Positions 18,801-25,692 of a stretch of 64,000 nt of DNA are shown piece by piece (positions within the stretch are counted from its first letter, which is position 1; the number at the start of each line of letters is the position of its first letter). The stretch spans positions 124,001 to 188,000 of the forward strand of contig JAWKZS010000006.1 in assembly GCA_041395845.1 (NCBI GenBank), in the 5' to 3' direction. Below the pieces are notes generated by a model. It saw nothing but the letters and a program-made list of their open reading frames with translations. It was not told where the DNA came from and did not search any database. This DNA is from Ch67 sp041395845 (GTDB lineage: Bacteria > Pseudomonadota > Gammaproteobacteria > Pseudomonadales > Ketobacteraceae). A program made the translations under genes and the position numbers.

Positions 18801-19580
18801 GCCATGGCCAGTGATATCGACAACAGCCGCAGCGCCGGCATGAATGAACACATCACCAAGCCGCTCGATCCCGCCGAGCTGTACCGGATACTGCAGCAGT
18901 ACCTGCCCGCCAGACCGGCGGCGGCCGTAAGCATTCCCCAGGCCGAGCCCGTTGATGCCAGTCTGCAGGACCTGGCGGCCAGTGGCGTGATGGATGTCGC
19001 CACCGCCCTGCGTAAAATTGGTAGTAAGTCACAACTGTATCGCCAGCTGCTGAAAGGCTTCTATACTGAACACGAGGGTTATCGGGATCTGTGGGCTCGG
19101 CTGCAGGCCGCGAATGATCGGGATGTACTGTTTCGCATCATGCATTCCCTCAAGGCCAGTGCGGCTTATCTGGGTGCCTATGCCCTGGCGGACGCCAGCG
19201 CAGTCCTCGAACGGGCACTGGCGGATGGCAATGATCATGCGGCACAATGGAACACGGTAGCGACCGAGCTCGACCAGGTTCTGACAGCACTGCGGAACAG
19301 TATCGTTGACGCGATGGACGGCGCACCAGTGATTGAGTTCAGCGATATCCGTACCTTACTGGAGCAGTTGGTAGCGCATCTCAGGAAATCCGACTTTGCG
19401 GCGGAAGAGCTGGTGCCGGCACTGTTGCGGATGACACGGGATACCACGTTTGCCGACGCTGCGGAGCAGATCGCCCACAGCATCGCGGACATCGAATTCG
19501 AACAGGCTGCAGCGCTGGCAGCGCAACTTCGGAAACGGGTGGACGAACAAGCCGGTGCGGGCAGGCCATTCCAGGGATAG
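12882..19580 (+). CDS. Giant hybrid histidine kinase: pseudokinase-AAA-TPR-GAF-HisKA-HATPase-REC-REC-Hpt
   Basis: The 2232-residue protein has this domain order: Ser/Thr-kinase-like fold (about 1-275); AAA_16/MalT-like ATPase (about 290-690) with Walker A GYSGIGKSR near 326 and Walker B VLFLDDLQWAD; helical TPR-like region (about 700-1290); GAF (about 1306-1460); HisKA with phospho-His near 1511 in KMSHEIRTPLN; HATPase with VNLISNAVKFT and GSGLGLVICK; receiver 1 (Asp near 1801 in LLLDWRMPE); receiver 2 (Asp near 1941 in VLMDVQMPVMDG); and Hpt (His near 2088 in MHSLKASAAYLG). The Ser/Thr-kinase domain lacks the catalytic HRD Asp (the segment reads INALCPESILIN) and has DCS for DFG near 146, so it should be inactive as a kinase. 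ATG 12882 is preferred, with AGGTGAG upstream; TTG 12873 is an alternative. It has no membrane segment, so it is a cytosolic sensor. Confidence 0.9.
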   Translation: MELRMGDWDISDIVVEGAHHCLYRASKHGQSYLVRLCRPGDAAWPVAEDWQQEVSRGARWQLDGLLRPLTVEQAPDYCVLVYEAFDGISLAQWLDHHQPGIQHKLQCALQLVRLLSDLHVQGWLINALCPESILINPGAQQVCLADCSAASPLGIGRSEEEQTENLRELHFQSPEASGRTNQAPDHRSDFYSLGILLYRLFTGVEPFQSSDANNLIYQHLATIPVVPAAVAGDIPPVISGIIMKLLAKSPAERYQNHAGLQADLQHCLQLLERGDELVAFEIGTQDGIGTFMLTSSLIGRDSELALLQQRFANVCAGQFECVLIAGYSGIGKSRLMQELHGSIRRSRGFFCAGKFEQFRRDVPYAAIVEALADLLNHVLSQPREVFEHWQHALQDALGSDAAMLLPLMPDLELIIGPQAPLGVLSAIENENRIKATFIRFCRVFASRQHPLVLFLDDLQWADTASLRLLESLVSVAADASILLVGAYRDNEVDGSHPLWYLKQELQQQQPNLLDLQLGPLQEADVARFIAETLHSRVDDVTTMAQVLHGKTLGNPFFLSRYLTQLYENGVIQFDAAQCRWCWNDDEIRALSLADNVVELLSAKIRQYPQPTIDLLMRASLLGTRFRLEALAAVAGHALPASHQLLTPAVMDGLLEDPDGWHEHDDDPVRLRTVQLRFSHDRIQQAARELAEMAFTNLAQIQLDMGRALLALERAQGRHDPTFEILEHINAGRHCVSDEKELLAYARLNLQLGQKAKQSSAYHTAWHTLAAAHHFIGRYGLARERELALDIMRELAECAYLDGEFSRADALYPQLAGLTETPLEKIRYLSVQANQYQLQGRFNDALRVINSGIALVGIRFPQQPDALQASLETEYRILHDAFSAAQPPDPGELPEMTDPVLIASMELLRVQWYASYLVGNVDLNSLIALTISRLSLQQGLCDISAFGFVTSALVASLVKGNPGLANTLGEYAIALADTRHSGSIRGTVYLLYTTFTRHWHHPVQSSERFFKIAWECAAAASDYVTAGYVINVRSTDRLIAGRPLLELEGLYRQEIEYLKKVRQKDMEDATIAGGLQPVLALLGKTADPYCFDDDSFSEAEYLQTYRNTGLHQAYFYQARIRHGFIMQSPDLAELADRYLLVEQFVPGQCKVSEANFYGALIHAQLAQPGVADNHWQTLAVIREKFLRWERDCRANFFHKRLLIDAELQRLAGQERAAFQLYEQAIDEAEIAGFSHCAAVSHECYARALQQAGLGKTAALYINRAYYWYGQWGAIAKQRQLMQRWPQVLFDSRAPLRPERDTAALDLQALFKAANLITRTVKRTELTETLLQLLREFSGATYAALVHAEQEQLSLLAHTAGRADHSVVNEPGEIPLESDVAARAVPFNLIRFVHKTRLSKVMNEPGEWDDWAQSPAFVQRSPLSIICHPITGQSGVIGILYLENNLTTQAFNNARLQAVNLLAQQAAVAIENAVLYEQMESRIEQRTVELVEAKQKAEEATEAKSQFLAKMSHEIRTPLNAIVGLGRLAQKNAEDLEQQDYLEKMLESADVLLSLVNHLLDFSRIEAGKLTFENVPFAIERLLQQAVNLNALKASAKGLELVMDIDPQLPPILQGDPLRLQQILVNLISNAVKFTDTGTVLVSLHRKDETTRKVILHATVMDTGIGMTPEQQSRLFQAFTQADDSVTRKYGGSGLGLVICKQLCELMGGRIWIESEKDRGTRFHFTVVLNKASQQEPPAPAAVSARQRRALLIDDNPWVRDVLGRLGQRLGLQMDLADSAPRAIELLQQRENGKSPYELLLLDWRMPERDGVDIWHYLQHLQLDRFPVYFMISAYDREAAKTRLGSAAPQRFLEKPVSPSALAQLLAQLDSPQPITQTHLTTLTPQVPDLSAYRLLLVEDNAINRQVALGFLADTGARVQWAEHGAEALEQLARQPFDLVLMDVQMPVMDGLTAVRQIRADARWQALPVIAMTAHAMASDIDNSRSAGMNEHITKPLDPAELYRILQQYLPARPAAAVSIPQAEPVDASLQDLAASGVMDVATALRKIGSKSQLYRQLLKGFYTEHEGYRDLWARLQAANDRDVLFRIMHSLKASAAYLGAYALADASAVLERALADGNDHAAQWNTVATELDQVLTALRNSIVDAMDGAPVIEFSDIRTLLEQLVAHLRKSDFAAEELVPALLRMTRDTTFADAAEQIAHSIADIEFEQAAALAAQLRKRVDEQAGAGRPFQG

Positions 19581-19603
19581 CAGGCGGAAGTGAAACCATA
19601 ACG

Positions 19604-20551
19604 ATGTCGAGTGCAATGACAGCACAGCAGCGCGTACTGATCATAGACGACGAAAAATCCAATCTCATGATCCTCAGCGATATTCTGCGTGAGGAAGTGG
19701 ATGTCATCGTGGCGAAGGATGGTGCCCAGGGCCTCGACAAGGCCATCCGGATGAAGCCGGACCTGATCCTGCTCGATATTGTCATGCCCGGCATGGACGG
19801 TTTCGACGTGATCCAGCAGCTGCGTCGTGATGTGCGCACCAGTGCCATTCCGGTGATTTTCATCAGCGCGCTGGCGGATGCCGGCCACGAAGAAAAAGGC
19901 CTGATGCTGGGCGCCTGCGATTACGTACACAAACCGTTTCACACCGCCATTGTGCTGGCGCGGGTGCGTCTGCACTTGCAGCTGGCCAAGCATCGCGCCA
20001 TGCTCGAACAGCTGGCCCACATCGATCCGCTCACTGAAATTGCCAACCGGCGCCGTTACGAAGAAGTGCTGATCACCGAGTGGCATGCCGCCGCCCGCGC
20101 GGAAAGCTGTCTCGGCCTGGTGATGGTGGATATCGACAACTTCAAGCAGTACAACGATCACTATGGTCATGCTGCCGGTGACAAGGTGCTGCAGACCGTG
20201 GCGCGAGTACTGTCGGGCCAGCTCAAACGGCCGCGGGATTTTGTGGCGCGTTACGGCGGCGAAGAATTCGTGGTGCTGCTGCCGGACAACAACTGCCAGG
20301 GCAGCCTCGAGATCATGCAGTCCTGCCGGGCGGCAATCGAAGCCCTGCACATCGAGAACTGCACGGTACAGGATAAGCCCTGGGTGACCATCAGCGTGGG
20401 CGGAGTCTGTTGCTATCCCGCTGCGCAGCAGGGGCCGGAAACCTGCCTGAAGATCGCCGATGACATGCTGTACCAGGCCAAGCGGCAGGGCAAGAACCGC
20501 GTCGTCTGGTTCGACGCGGTTAGCGCCAATGGCATTGTGACCGGTGACTGA
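19604..20551 (+). CDS. Response regulator with REC and GGDEF domains (diguanylate cyclase)
   Basis: The 315-residue protein joins a receiver domain (residues about 8-125; acidic pocket IIDDE, phospho-Asp in LILLDIVMPGMDGFDV, Lys in YVHKPF) to a GGDEF domain (about 145-305). The active-site motif is intact as RYGGEEF, and the inhibitory RxxD site (RPRD) is present five residues before it, so product feedback inhibition is expected. It makes c-di-GMP from two GTP when phosphorylated (family knowledge). It starts 23 bases after the giant hybrid kinase, whose Hpt domain is the obvious phosphodonor; the pair would convert the kinase's signal into c-di-GMP. Confidence 0.95.
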   Translation: MSSAMTAQQRVLIIDDEKSNLMILSDILREEVDVIVAKDGAQGLDKAIRMKPDLILLDIVMPGMDGFDVIQQLRRDVRTSAIPVIFISALADAGHEEKGLMLGACDYVHKPFHTAIVLARVRLHLQLAKHRAMLEQLAHIDPLTEIANRRRYEEVLITEWHAAARAESCLGLVMVDIDNFKQYNDHYGHAAGDKVLQTVARVLSGQLKRPRDFVARYGGEEFVVLLPDNNCQGSLEIMQSCRAAIEALHIENCTVQDKPWVTISVGGVCCYPAAQQGPETCLKIADDMLYQAKRQGKNRVVWFDAVSANGIVTGD

Positions 20552-20554
20552 CGG

Positions 20555-20782
20555 TTAGCTGCGGGTCCAGCGTACCTGGAACTCGATTTCTTCTTCGTCC
20601 CCTTCCCGCTCATGCTCGATGTTGTACACCGCCCGCACCGGCACATAGATCCGCTCCCCGGCAATCTGGATTTCAAACGGCTCGTTGTTTTCGATGGAAT
20701 CCGCCAGTCGCCGCAGCTTGGCAACAAACTCTTCCAGCGGGTAGATTTTTTCGATATCGCGATCAGCGGGCTTCTTGCTCAT
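20555..20782 (-). CDS. Amphi-Trp domain-containing small protein
   Basis: This 75-residue protein resembles the amphi-Trp domain family: an N-terminal helix with LEEFVAKLRRLADSIE, then strands FEIQIAGERIYVPVRA and a C-terminal EEIEFQVRW with the hallmark final Trp. These proteins are common in bacteria and archaea and have no settled function. The reading frame continues upstream but the ATG at 20782 follows AAGGAG and begins the conserved part. It is convergent with the diguanylate cyclase gene, three bases apart. Confidence 0.75.
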   Translation of the reverse strand: MSKKPADRDIEKIYPLEEFVAKLRRLADSIENNEPFEIQIAGERIYVPVRAVYNIEHEREGDEEEIEFQVRWTRS

Positions 20783-20896
20783 GAAAACTCCTTGGGAAAA
20801 ATAATGGGCCAGTTTTTTCCGGCCGACGGGAAGAAAGCTGACTATAACTGAATAATTCGTGTAGTGAATTCTACTCGTTATCGGCGTAGCAAAGTC

Positions 20897-21895
20897 ATGG
20901 GCACAAAATTTCTGATCGTTGCGATGTCCGGCATCCTGGTGCTGGCCGCACTGGCCTGGCAGGGGTACCACGGGCAGGCGTTGAGGCTGTGGCCGCTGCA
21001 CCTGTGGGTGTTCGTGGTTCTGCCGGTCAGCTGGCATCACGCCATCCTGCGCAAACCGCCGCCCCGGCTCGCTCGTGCGCGGGAGGATCGCGACGACCCC
21101 TGGTACACCTCGAACCTGCGGGCGGGGCTTGCGGTGTTTACGCTGCCAGCACTGATTACCCTGTACCTGCTCTACCTGGCGCTGATGGACTCTGCCTTCA
21201 CGCATTCGCGTACGGGTCACAAGATCATGCTGCTCACCGGCCTGATGTGGGTGGTGTGCTGTGGCCTGTGGGTGCAGCAGTCGCTGACCCGGCGTTCGCC
21301 GCTGGTGGCACAGGTCCAGAAGGGCACGCTGGAACAGGTGGCGATCGGGTATTCGAAACCGCGTGCCGTGGTGGTGCTGGTGATCGTGGCCGCCGTCGGG
21401 CTGTGGCTGGCGTTGAATGTGGTGGCGGGCATGATCAGTGGCAATATTGTTTTCATCATTACCGGTGCAATTGCGCTGATCAGTTGGGGCCTGGTGCTGG
21501 CATTCGTCGGTATGCGGGCACTGCAGGCGGTGATCGCGACCGCGCCGGTGGTATTCATTGATGCAAAGGGCATTACCGACATCCGCCTGACACCGTCGTT
21601 TGCCGCGTGGAAGGACATTGGGCGGATTTCCCTGGGGTATTCAGGCTCGTGGTACAAACTCCGGGTGGCATTCCGTCACTATGACAAGGCGCGACCCTAT
21701 GTGGGCCGTCCTTACCTGCTGCGCAAGATGTTCAACATGGTTAATCAGCTGGGCGACTGGAATATCAGTGTCTGGCTGCTGGACCTGTCGCGCACGGACA
21801 TCCTGGATATTGCCACGCAGTTCCAGCACCGGGCCCGCCAGAGCCGGCCGGTACAACATCCGCAGCGACCGCCCTTGCCGGATACGGGGCCATAG
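20897..21895 (+). CDS. Multipass membrane protein, unknown function
   Basis: The 332-residue protein is not recognised. It has about five or six hydrophobic segments in the first 220 residues (for example FLIVAMSGILVLAALAW, VFVVLPVSW, ALITLYLLYLALM, VVVLVIVAAVGLWLALNVV, IVFIITGAIALISWG). A cytosolic C-terminal domain of about 110 residues follows, with GYSGSWYKLRVAF resembling a PH-like strand pattern, and the protein ends in a proline/arginine tail. The ATG at 20897 is chosen because it starts the first hydrophobic segment; an in-frame GTG at 20864 would add 11 residues. It stands alone on the plus strand, 180 bases before the acyl-CoA dehydrogenase gene. Confidence 0.6.
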   Translation: MGTKFLIVAMSGILVLAALAWQGYHGQALRLWPLHLWVFVVLPVSWHHAILRKPPPRLARAREDRDDPWYTSNLRAGLAVFTLPALITLYLLYLALMDSAFTHSRTGHKIMLLTGLMWVVCCGLWVQQSLTRRSPLVAQVQKGTLEQVAIGYSKPRAVVVLVIVAAVGLWLALNVVAGMISGNIVFIITGAIALISWGLVLAFVGMRALQAVIATAPVVFIDAKGITDIRLTPSFAAWKDIGRISLGYSGSWYKLRVAFRHYDKARPYVGRPYLLRKMFNMVNQLGDWNISVWLLDLSRTDILDIATQFQHRARQSRPVQHPQRPPLPDTGP

Positions 21896-22011
21896 TCTCG
21901 GCCCAGCCGTTCGCAGGGCCTCCAAAGCGGATTAGTCCGCCCCCCGGCCACGGCGGTGAGGCAGCACGCTGACCGGTCAGGCAATCACGCCATTACGCTT
22001 CTGTCACCATT

Positions 22012-22021
22012 TTGTATACAA
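22012..22021. promoter_or_regulatory. Probable GntR-family operator (TTGTATACAA)
   Basis: A perfect 10-bp palindrome lies 54 bases upstream of the acyl-CoA dehydrogenase ATG and is identical to the core of the site at 5694-5703. The gntR gene is the second gene of this transcript, so the site would give autoregulation together with control of the dehydrogenase. Confidence 0.6.
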
Positions 22022-22075
22022 TTGGCGGCCTTGCTGGCCTTTGGCTTTTTTTGACTTTTTCTGACCGGAGACACC

Positions 22076-23230
22076 ATGTCCAACGCAACCGTACTGTCCG
22101 CTGCTGATCGCGAACTGTTCCGCGATAACTTCCGCAAATTCCTCGCCAACGAAGTCGAGCCCCACTACGCCCAGTGGGAAAAGAACGAAATTTTCCCCCG
22201 TGAACTGTGGAACAAGCTGGGTGAAAACGGCTACCTGTGCGTGGACGTGCCGGAAGCCTACGGTGGTTACGGTGCCGATTTCGCGCTGTCCGCCATCGTG
22301 GTGGAAGAACTGGGCCGCGCCGGTTACGGTGCCCTGATGTCCAGCGTGTCAGTGCATTCCGACATCGTGGCGCCCTACATCCTGCACCTGGGTAGCGAAG
22401 AGCAGAAGCAGCAGTGGCTGCCGAAAATGGTGACCGGTGAAGCCGTGGGCGCCATCGGCATGACCGAACCCGGTGCCGGTTCCGACCTGCAGGCCATGCG
22501 CACCAGCGCGGTCAAACAGGGCGACAACTACGTCATCAATGGCCAGAAGACCTTCATCACCAACGGCCAGCACTGCGACGTGATCGTACTGGCCACCAAG
22601 ACCGACCCCACTGCCGGCTCCAAGGGCATGACCCTGTTCACCGTCGACTGCACCCTGCCCGGCTTCAAGCGCGGCCGCAATCTGGAAAAGATGGGCCTGC
22701 ACTCCGGCGATACCTCGGAACTGTTCTTCGACAATGTCACTGTGGCGGAAAGTGAAATCCTCGGTGGCCTGGGCAAGGGCTTTGCCAACCTGATGAACGA
22801 ACTGCCGCGCGAGCGCCAGATCCTGGCCATTGGCGCCATCGGTGCCTGCGAAGGCATGCTGCAGTGGACCATCGAGTACACCACCGAGCGCAAGGTGTTC
22901 AACGGTACCGTGGCGCAACTGCAGAACACCCGTTTCAAGCTGGCAGAAATGCAGACCCAGATCGCCGTGAACAAGGCGTTCGTCGAATACTGCACTGCCA
23001 AATATGAGCGTGGCGAACTGACCACCGTGGAAGCGTCCATGGCCAAGCTGTCCACCACCGAACTGCAGGGCAAGGTGGCGGATGAATGCGTGCAGCTGTT
23101 CGGCGGCTATGGCTACATGATGGAATACAAGATTGCCCGCGCCTACATCGATGCCCGCATCCAGCGCATCTACGGCGGCACGTCGGAAATCATGAAAGAA
23201 ATCATCGCCCGCTCGCTGGTAGGCCGCTGA
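22076..23230 (+). CDS. Acyl-CoA dehydrogenase
   Basis: This FAD enzyme introduces a double bond into an acyl-CoA and passes electrons to ETF. The 384-residue product is full length, with family marks IGMTEPGAGSDLQAMRTSA, GQKTFITNG and the C-terminal FGGYGYMMEY and IYGGTSEIMKEIIARSL. The usual medium-chain catalytic Glu position (IYEG) is Gly here. A Glu in ACEGMLQWTIEY on the helix used by long-chain and isovaleryl enzymes is the probable base (inference). A GntR/FCD regulator gene follows with no gap, and a TTGTATACAA palindrome lies upstream, so it is locally regulated. The exact chain or branch specificity is not readable. Confidence 0.93.
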   Translation: MSNATVLSAADRELFRDNFRKFLANEVEPHYAQWEKNEIFPRELWNKLGENGYLCVDVPEAYGGYGADFALSAIVVEELGRAGYGALMSSVSVHSDIVAPYILHLGSEEQKQQWLPKMVTGEAVGAIGMTEPGAGSDLQAMRTSAVKQGDNYVINGQKTFITNGQHCDVIVLATKTDPTAGSKGMTLFTVDCTLPGFKRGRNLEKMGLHSGDTSELFFDNVTVAESEILGGLGKGFANLMNELPRERQILAIGAIGACEGMLQWTIEYTTERKVFNGTVAQLQNTRFKLAEMQTQIAVNKAFVEYCTAKYERGELTTVEASMAKLSTTELQGKVADECVQLFGGYGYMMEYKIARAYIDARIQRIYGGTSEIMKEIIARSLVGR

Positions 23231-23902
23231 TTGAATAGCGACACTCAGCCCACCCGGTCACTCAACGTGACTGAAACCCTGCGGGAGCAACTCCTGCAGG
23301 GTGAATTCGCACCCAATACCCGGTTGCAGGAAATTGCCCTGGCGGAACGGATGGGTGTTTCCCGCACGCCGATTCGCGAAGCCCTCAGTGTACTGGCGCG
23401 GGACGGCCTGCTGGAGTACGCACCCAATCGCGGTTACACCGTGCGGGAATTTTCCCTGCAGGATATTGTGAGTGCGTTTCGCGTGCGCGCGGTGCTTGAA
23501 GGGCTGGGTTGTCGGCTATTGGCAGAAAAAGGCGTACCGGTGGATACCGATACCCAGTTACAGCATGCCATTGCCTGGGGCGAAACCCTGCTGCAAAGCA
23601 GCCAGCTGCAGGGGGGCGATTTCGATCAGTGGCGGGAAATGAACAAGTCGTTTCATCTGGCGATCCTGCTGGCCACGAAAAACGATCTGCTGATCCGCTT
23701 CGCGAAAATTTCCCGCAATATTCCCATCGTGTTCAACGGTTCCTTCCGCTGGTATTCCACCCGGGATTTCCAGCGCTCCCAGGATCATCACCAGACGATC
23801 TATGCCGCCATGAAAAACGGCCAGGCCGAGCGGGCCGACAACATGATGCAGGAACATGTGATGCAGGCGGCGGAGATTCTGCAGCGGCATTATGTTGGGT
23901 GA
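23231..23902 (+). CDS. GntR-family regulator with FCD ligand domain
   Basis: The 223-residue protein has a winged helix-turn-helix at residues about 10-75 (LAERMGVSRTPIREALSVL, then the wing APNRGYTV) and an all-helical FCD domain at about 85-215. The FCD metal/ligand His residues are plausible in NKSFHLAIL, SQDHHQTI and MMQEHVMQA. FCD regulators usually respond to organic acids or acyl-CoAs and repress nearby catabolic genes (family knowledge). It begins with TTG directly after the acyl-CoA dehydrogenase stop, indicating translational coupling. TTGTATACAA palindromes upstream of its own operon and at 5694 are probable targets. The gene is convergent with the broken HDAC gene. Confidence 0.9.
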   Translation: MNSDTQPTRSLNVTETLREQLLQGEFAPNTRLQEIALAERMGVSRTPIREALSVLARDGLLEYAPNRGYTVREFSLQDIVSAFRVRAVLEGLGCRLLAEKGVPVDTDTQLQHAIAWGETLLQSSQLQGGDFDQWREMNKSFHLAILLATKNDLLIRFAKISRNIPIVFNGSFRWYSTRDFQRSQDHHQTIYAAMKNGQAERADNMMQEHVMQAAEILQRHYVG

Positions 23903-23925
23903 TGGGGCAGGAACGCCGGATGCTG

Positions 23926-25669
23926 CTACGGTATTGGCGGCCTATCTGTTCGGATAACGGGAACTTCGAGTAATGCCCGGTCAGTACGATTACACTGTAC
24001 CTTACTCTTCCGGATGCGATAACCGCCTTCCTGCACGATCAGGGTGGGTAGCTTCATCGCACTGATCAGGCGGCTATTTTCAAAGAAATCAACCGGCATC
24101 AGGGACCACGTTCCAGTAGGATCATGCTTGGCCGTATCCAGACCCAGGCAATGATCAGGTAACGCGGTGCGAACTGCGAATCAATTGCCAGGGCTTGCTT
24201 GAGATGGGCATGGTAGTTTTCGGGCTTGATGTTGTCGGGCAGCGCAATGTTGACGTTGAATCCTTGCCCTCACCTTCGCCTTTTTCGTCTTCAAAGCCGC
24301 TTCGAAAAACGGATAGTTGCGAGCGTTACCGTGAATCGAAACCGTGAGTACATCGCTGCGCTGGTAAAAGATATCCTGCGTACCATTGCCGTGGTGAAAA
24401 TCCACGTCGAGCACTGCGACCTTGCCGTAACGGGACAGGTAGTGCGCGGCCACCGCCGACGAATTGAAATAGCAGAACCCGCCAAACGCATTATGCTCCG
24501 CATGATGACCCGGGGACGAACAAGGGAATAGGCCATCGGTACGTTGTTCAGTACGGCATTGGCTGCGGTCAGTGCAGTCCACTGCAGCGTGCGGCCAGGA
24601 ATGCATTCTGTCTGCGGAGTAAAGGTGTCGATACAATAGTAGCCTGCCCGCATGGCCAGATCCTTCGGTGGTCGGGTGCGATTGCGGATCGGGAATACTT
24701 GCGGATAGATGGATTTCTTTTCGGGCAGTGCTCAGACCTTTTTCAGGTTGGAAATAGTCTTGCACTGTGCACGGCAGTAATGTGATCGTCGCGGGTCTTT
24801 TCCGCTGGAACGGTTCTGAACAAACCGGTCTTGTTCAGTTCCTCCAGAATTTTTGGCAGCCGCACGGGTAAGTGCTTGACGTAACCACGGTCGCGCACGT
24901 GGTGAATATCATGTTTGTCATTGACCACCATGACAAAGCGTGGCGCAGACACTGGCGCAGTCGTTGCAGGCGGACTTTTTCTGGTAAAGCGTGGTGCCCG
25001 CAACTGGATCGATCTCTCTTGAAGCGCTCTGCCACTTGGGCAATGATTTCTGGCGGCAATCATCCGGGTATTTGTATTCGAGGAACGCCGCGACATAACG
25101 CCGTGCCACGGATCGGGGCAAACGGTAATCGGTATCCAGCGGGTCCATTACCATGAACGCACCGATTTCACCTTCTGGTGTAGATGGTTGTTCGTACCGG
25201 TATTGAGCAACGGCCGGGCGCCAAATTGTTCATAGAATCGAAGGCGCTGCCTGTTTTCTTTCATGGTCTTTTCGTCACGGGATGGGCCAGGTTCATCCGG
25301 CAGACATTCGAACAGTACGGCCTTGTAACCAAGGGATTTGCATTCGTCGCGTACCCGTTCATACAGCATTCCCCCCATGCCACCCCGCGTATTGCCAGGT
25401 GAAACGCTGATGAACTCCAGATGCGCCAGTTTCAGCGGCGGGTAAAGCAGAACGCTGGCAAACGCATTGACCTTGCCTTCAAAATCTTCAACTACAAATA
25501 TCACCGGTGCGAACGTACCCGGTGCGTGGTTCTGTAAACGGTCGAAAAGCTTGTTGATTTCAAATTTGGTCGCCAGCGGAAACTGTTTTTTCGCAATATC
25601 TTCAATCTGACGCAGCGTCAGTTGATCGGCATTGGAATCGGCGTGGCGGAATGATCGAACACGTAGCAT
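23926..25669 (-). pseudogene. Frameshifted GNAT acetyltransferase-histone deacetylase-like fusion
   Basis: An intact N-terminal GNAT domain reads from ATG 25669 (FISVSPGNTRGGMGGMLYER, RFYEQFGARPLLNTG) and stops early at 25148. Restoring one G near 25198 joins it to TPEGEIGAFMVMDPLD, and the same coding signal continues in shifting frames as a class II HDAC/acetylpolyamine-hydrolase domain. Landmarks are VMVVNDKHDIHHVRDRGYVK, HAEHNAFGGFCYFNSSAVAA, VAVLDVDFHHGNGTQDIFYQ, then LGLDTAKHDPTGTW and LPTLIVQEGGYRI. Other single-base losses can be placed near 25051, 24261 and 24147, each where a run of three identical bases would restore frame. Catalytic residues (His pair, DVDFHHGN metal site) are conserved. 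It may be a real pseudogene or local sequencing error. The end coordinate is the first stop in the last frame and is approximate. Confidence 0.7.
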
Positions 25670-25692
25670 GGCAGTTGTCTCTTGGCATCTGT

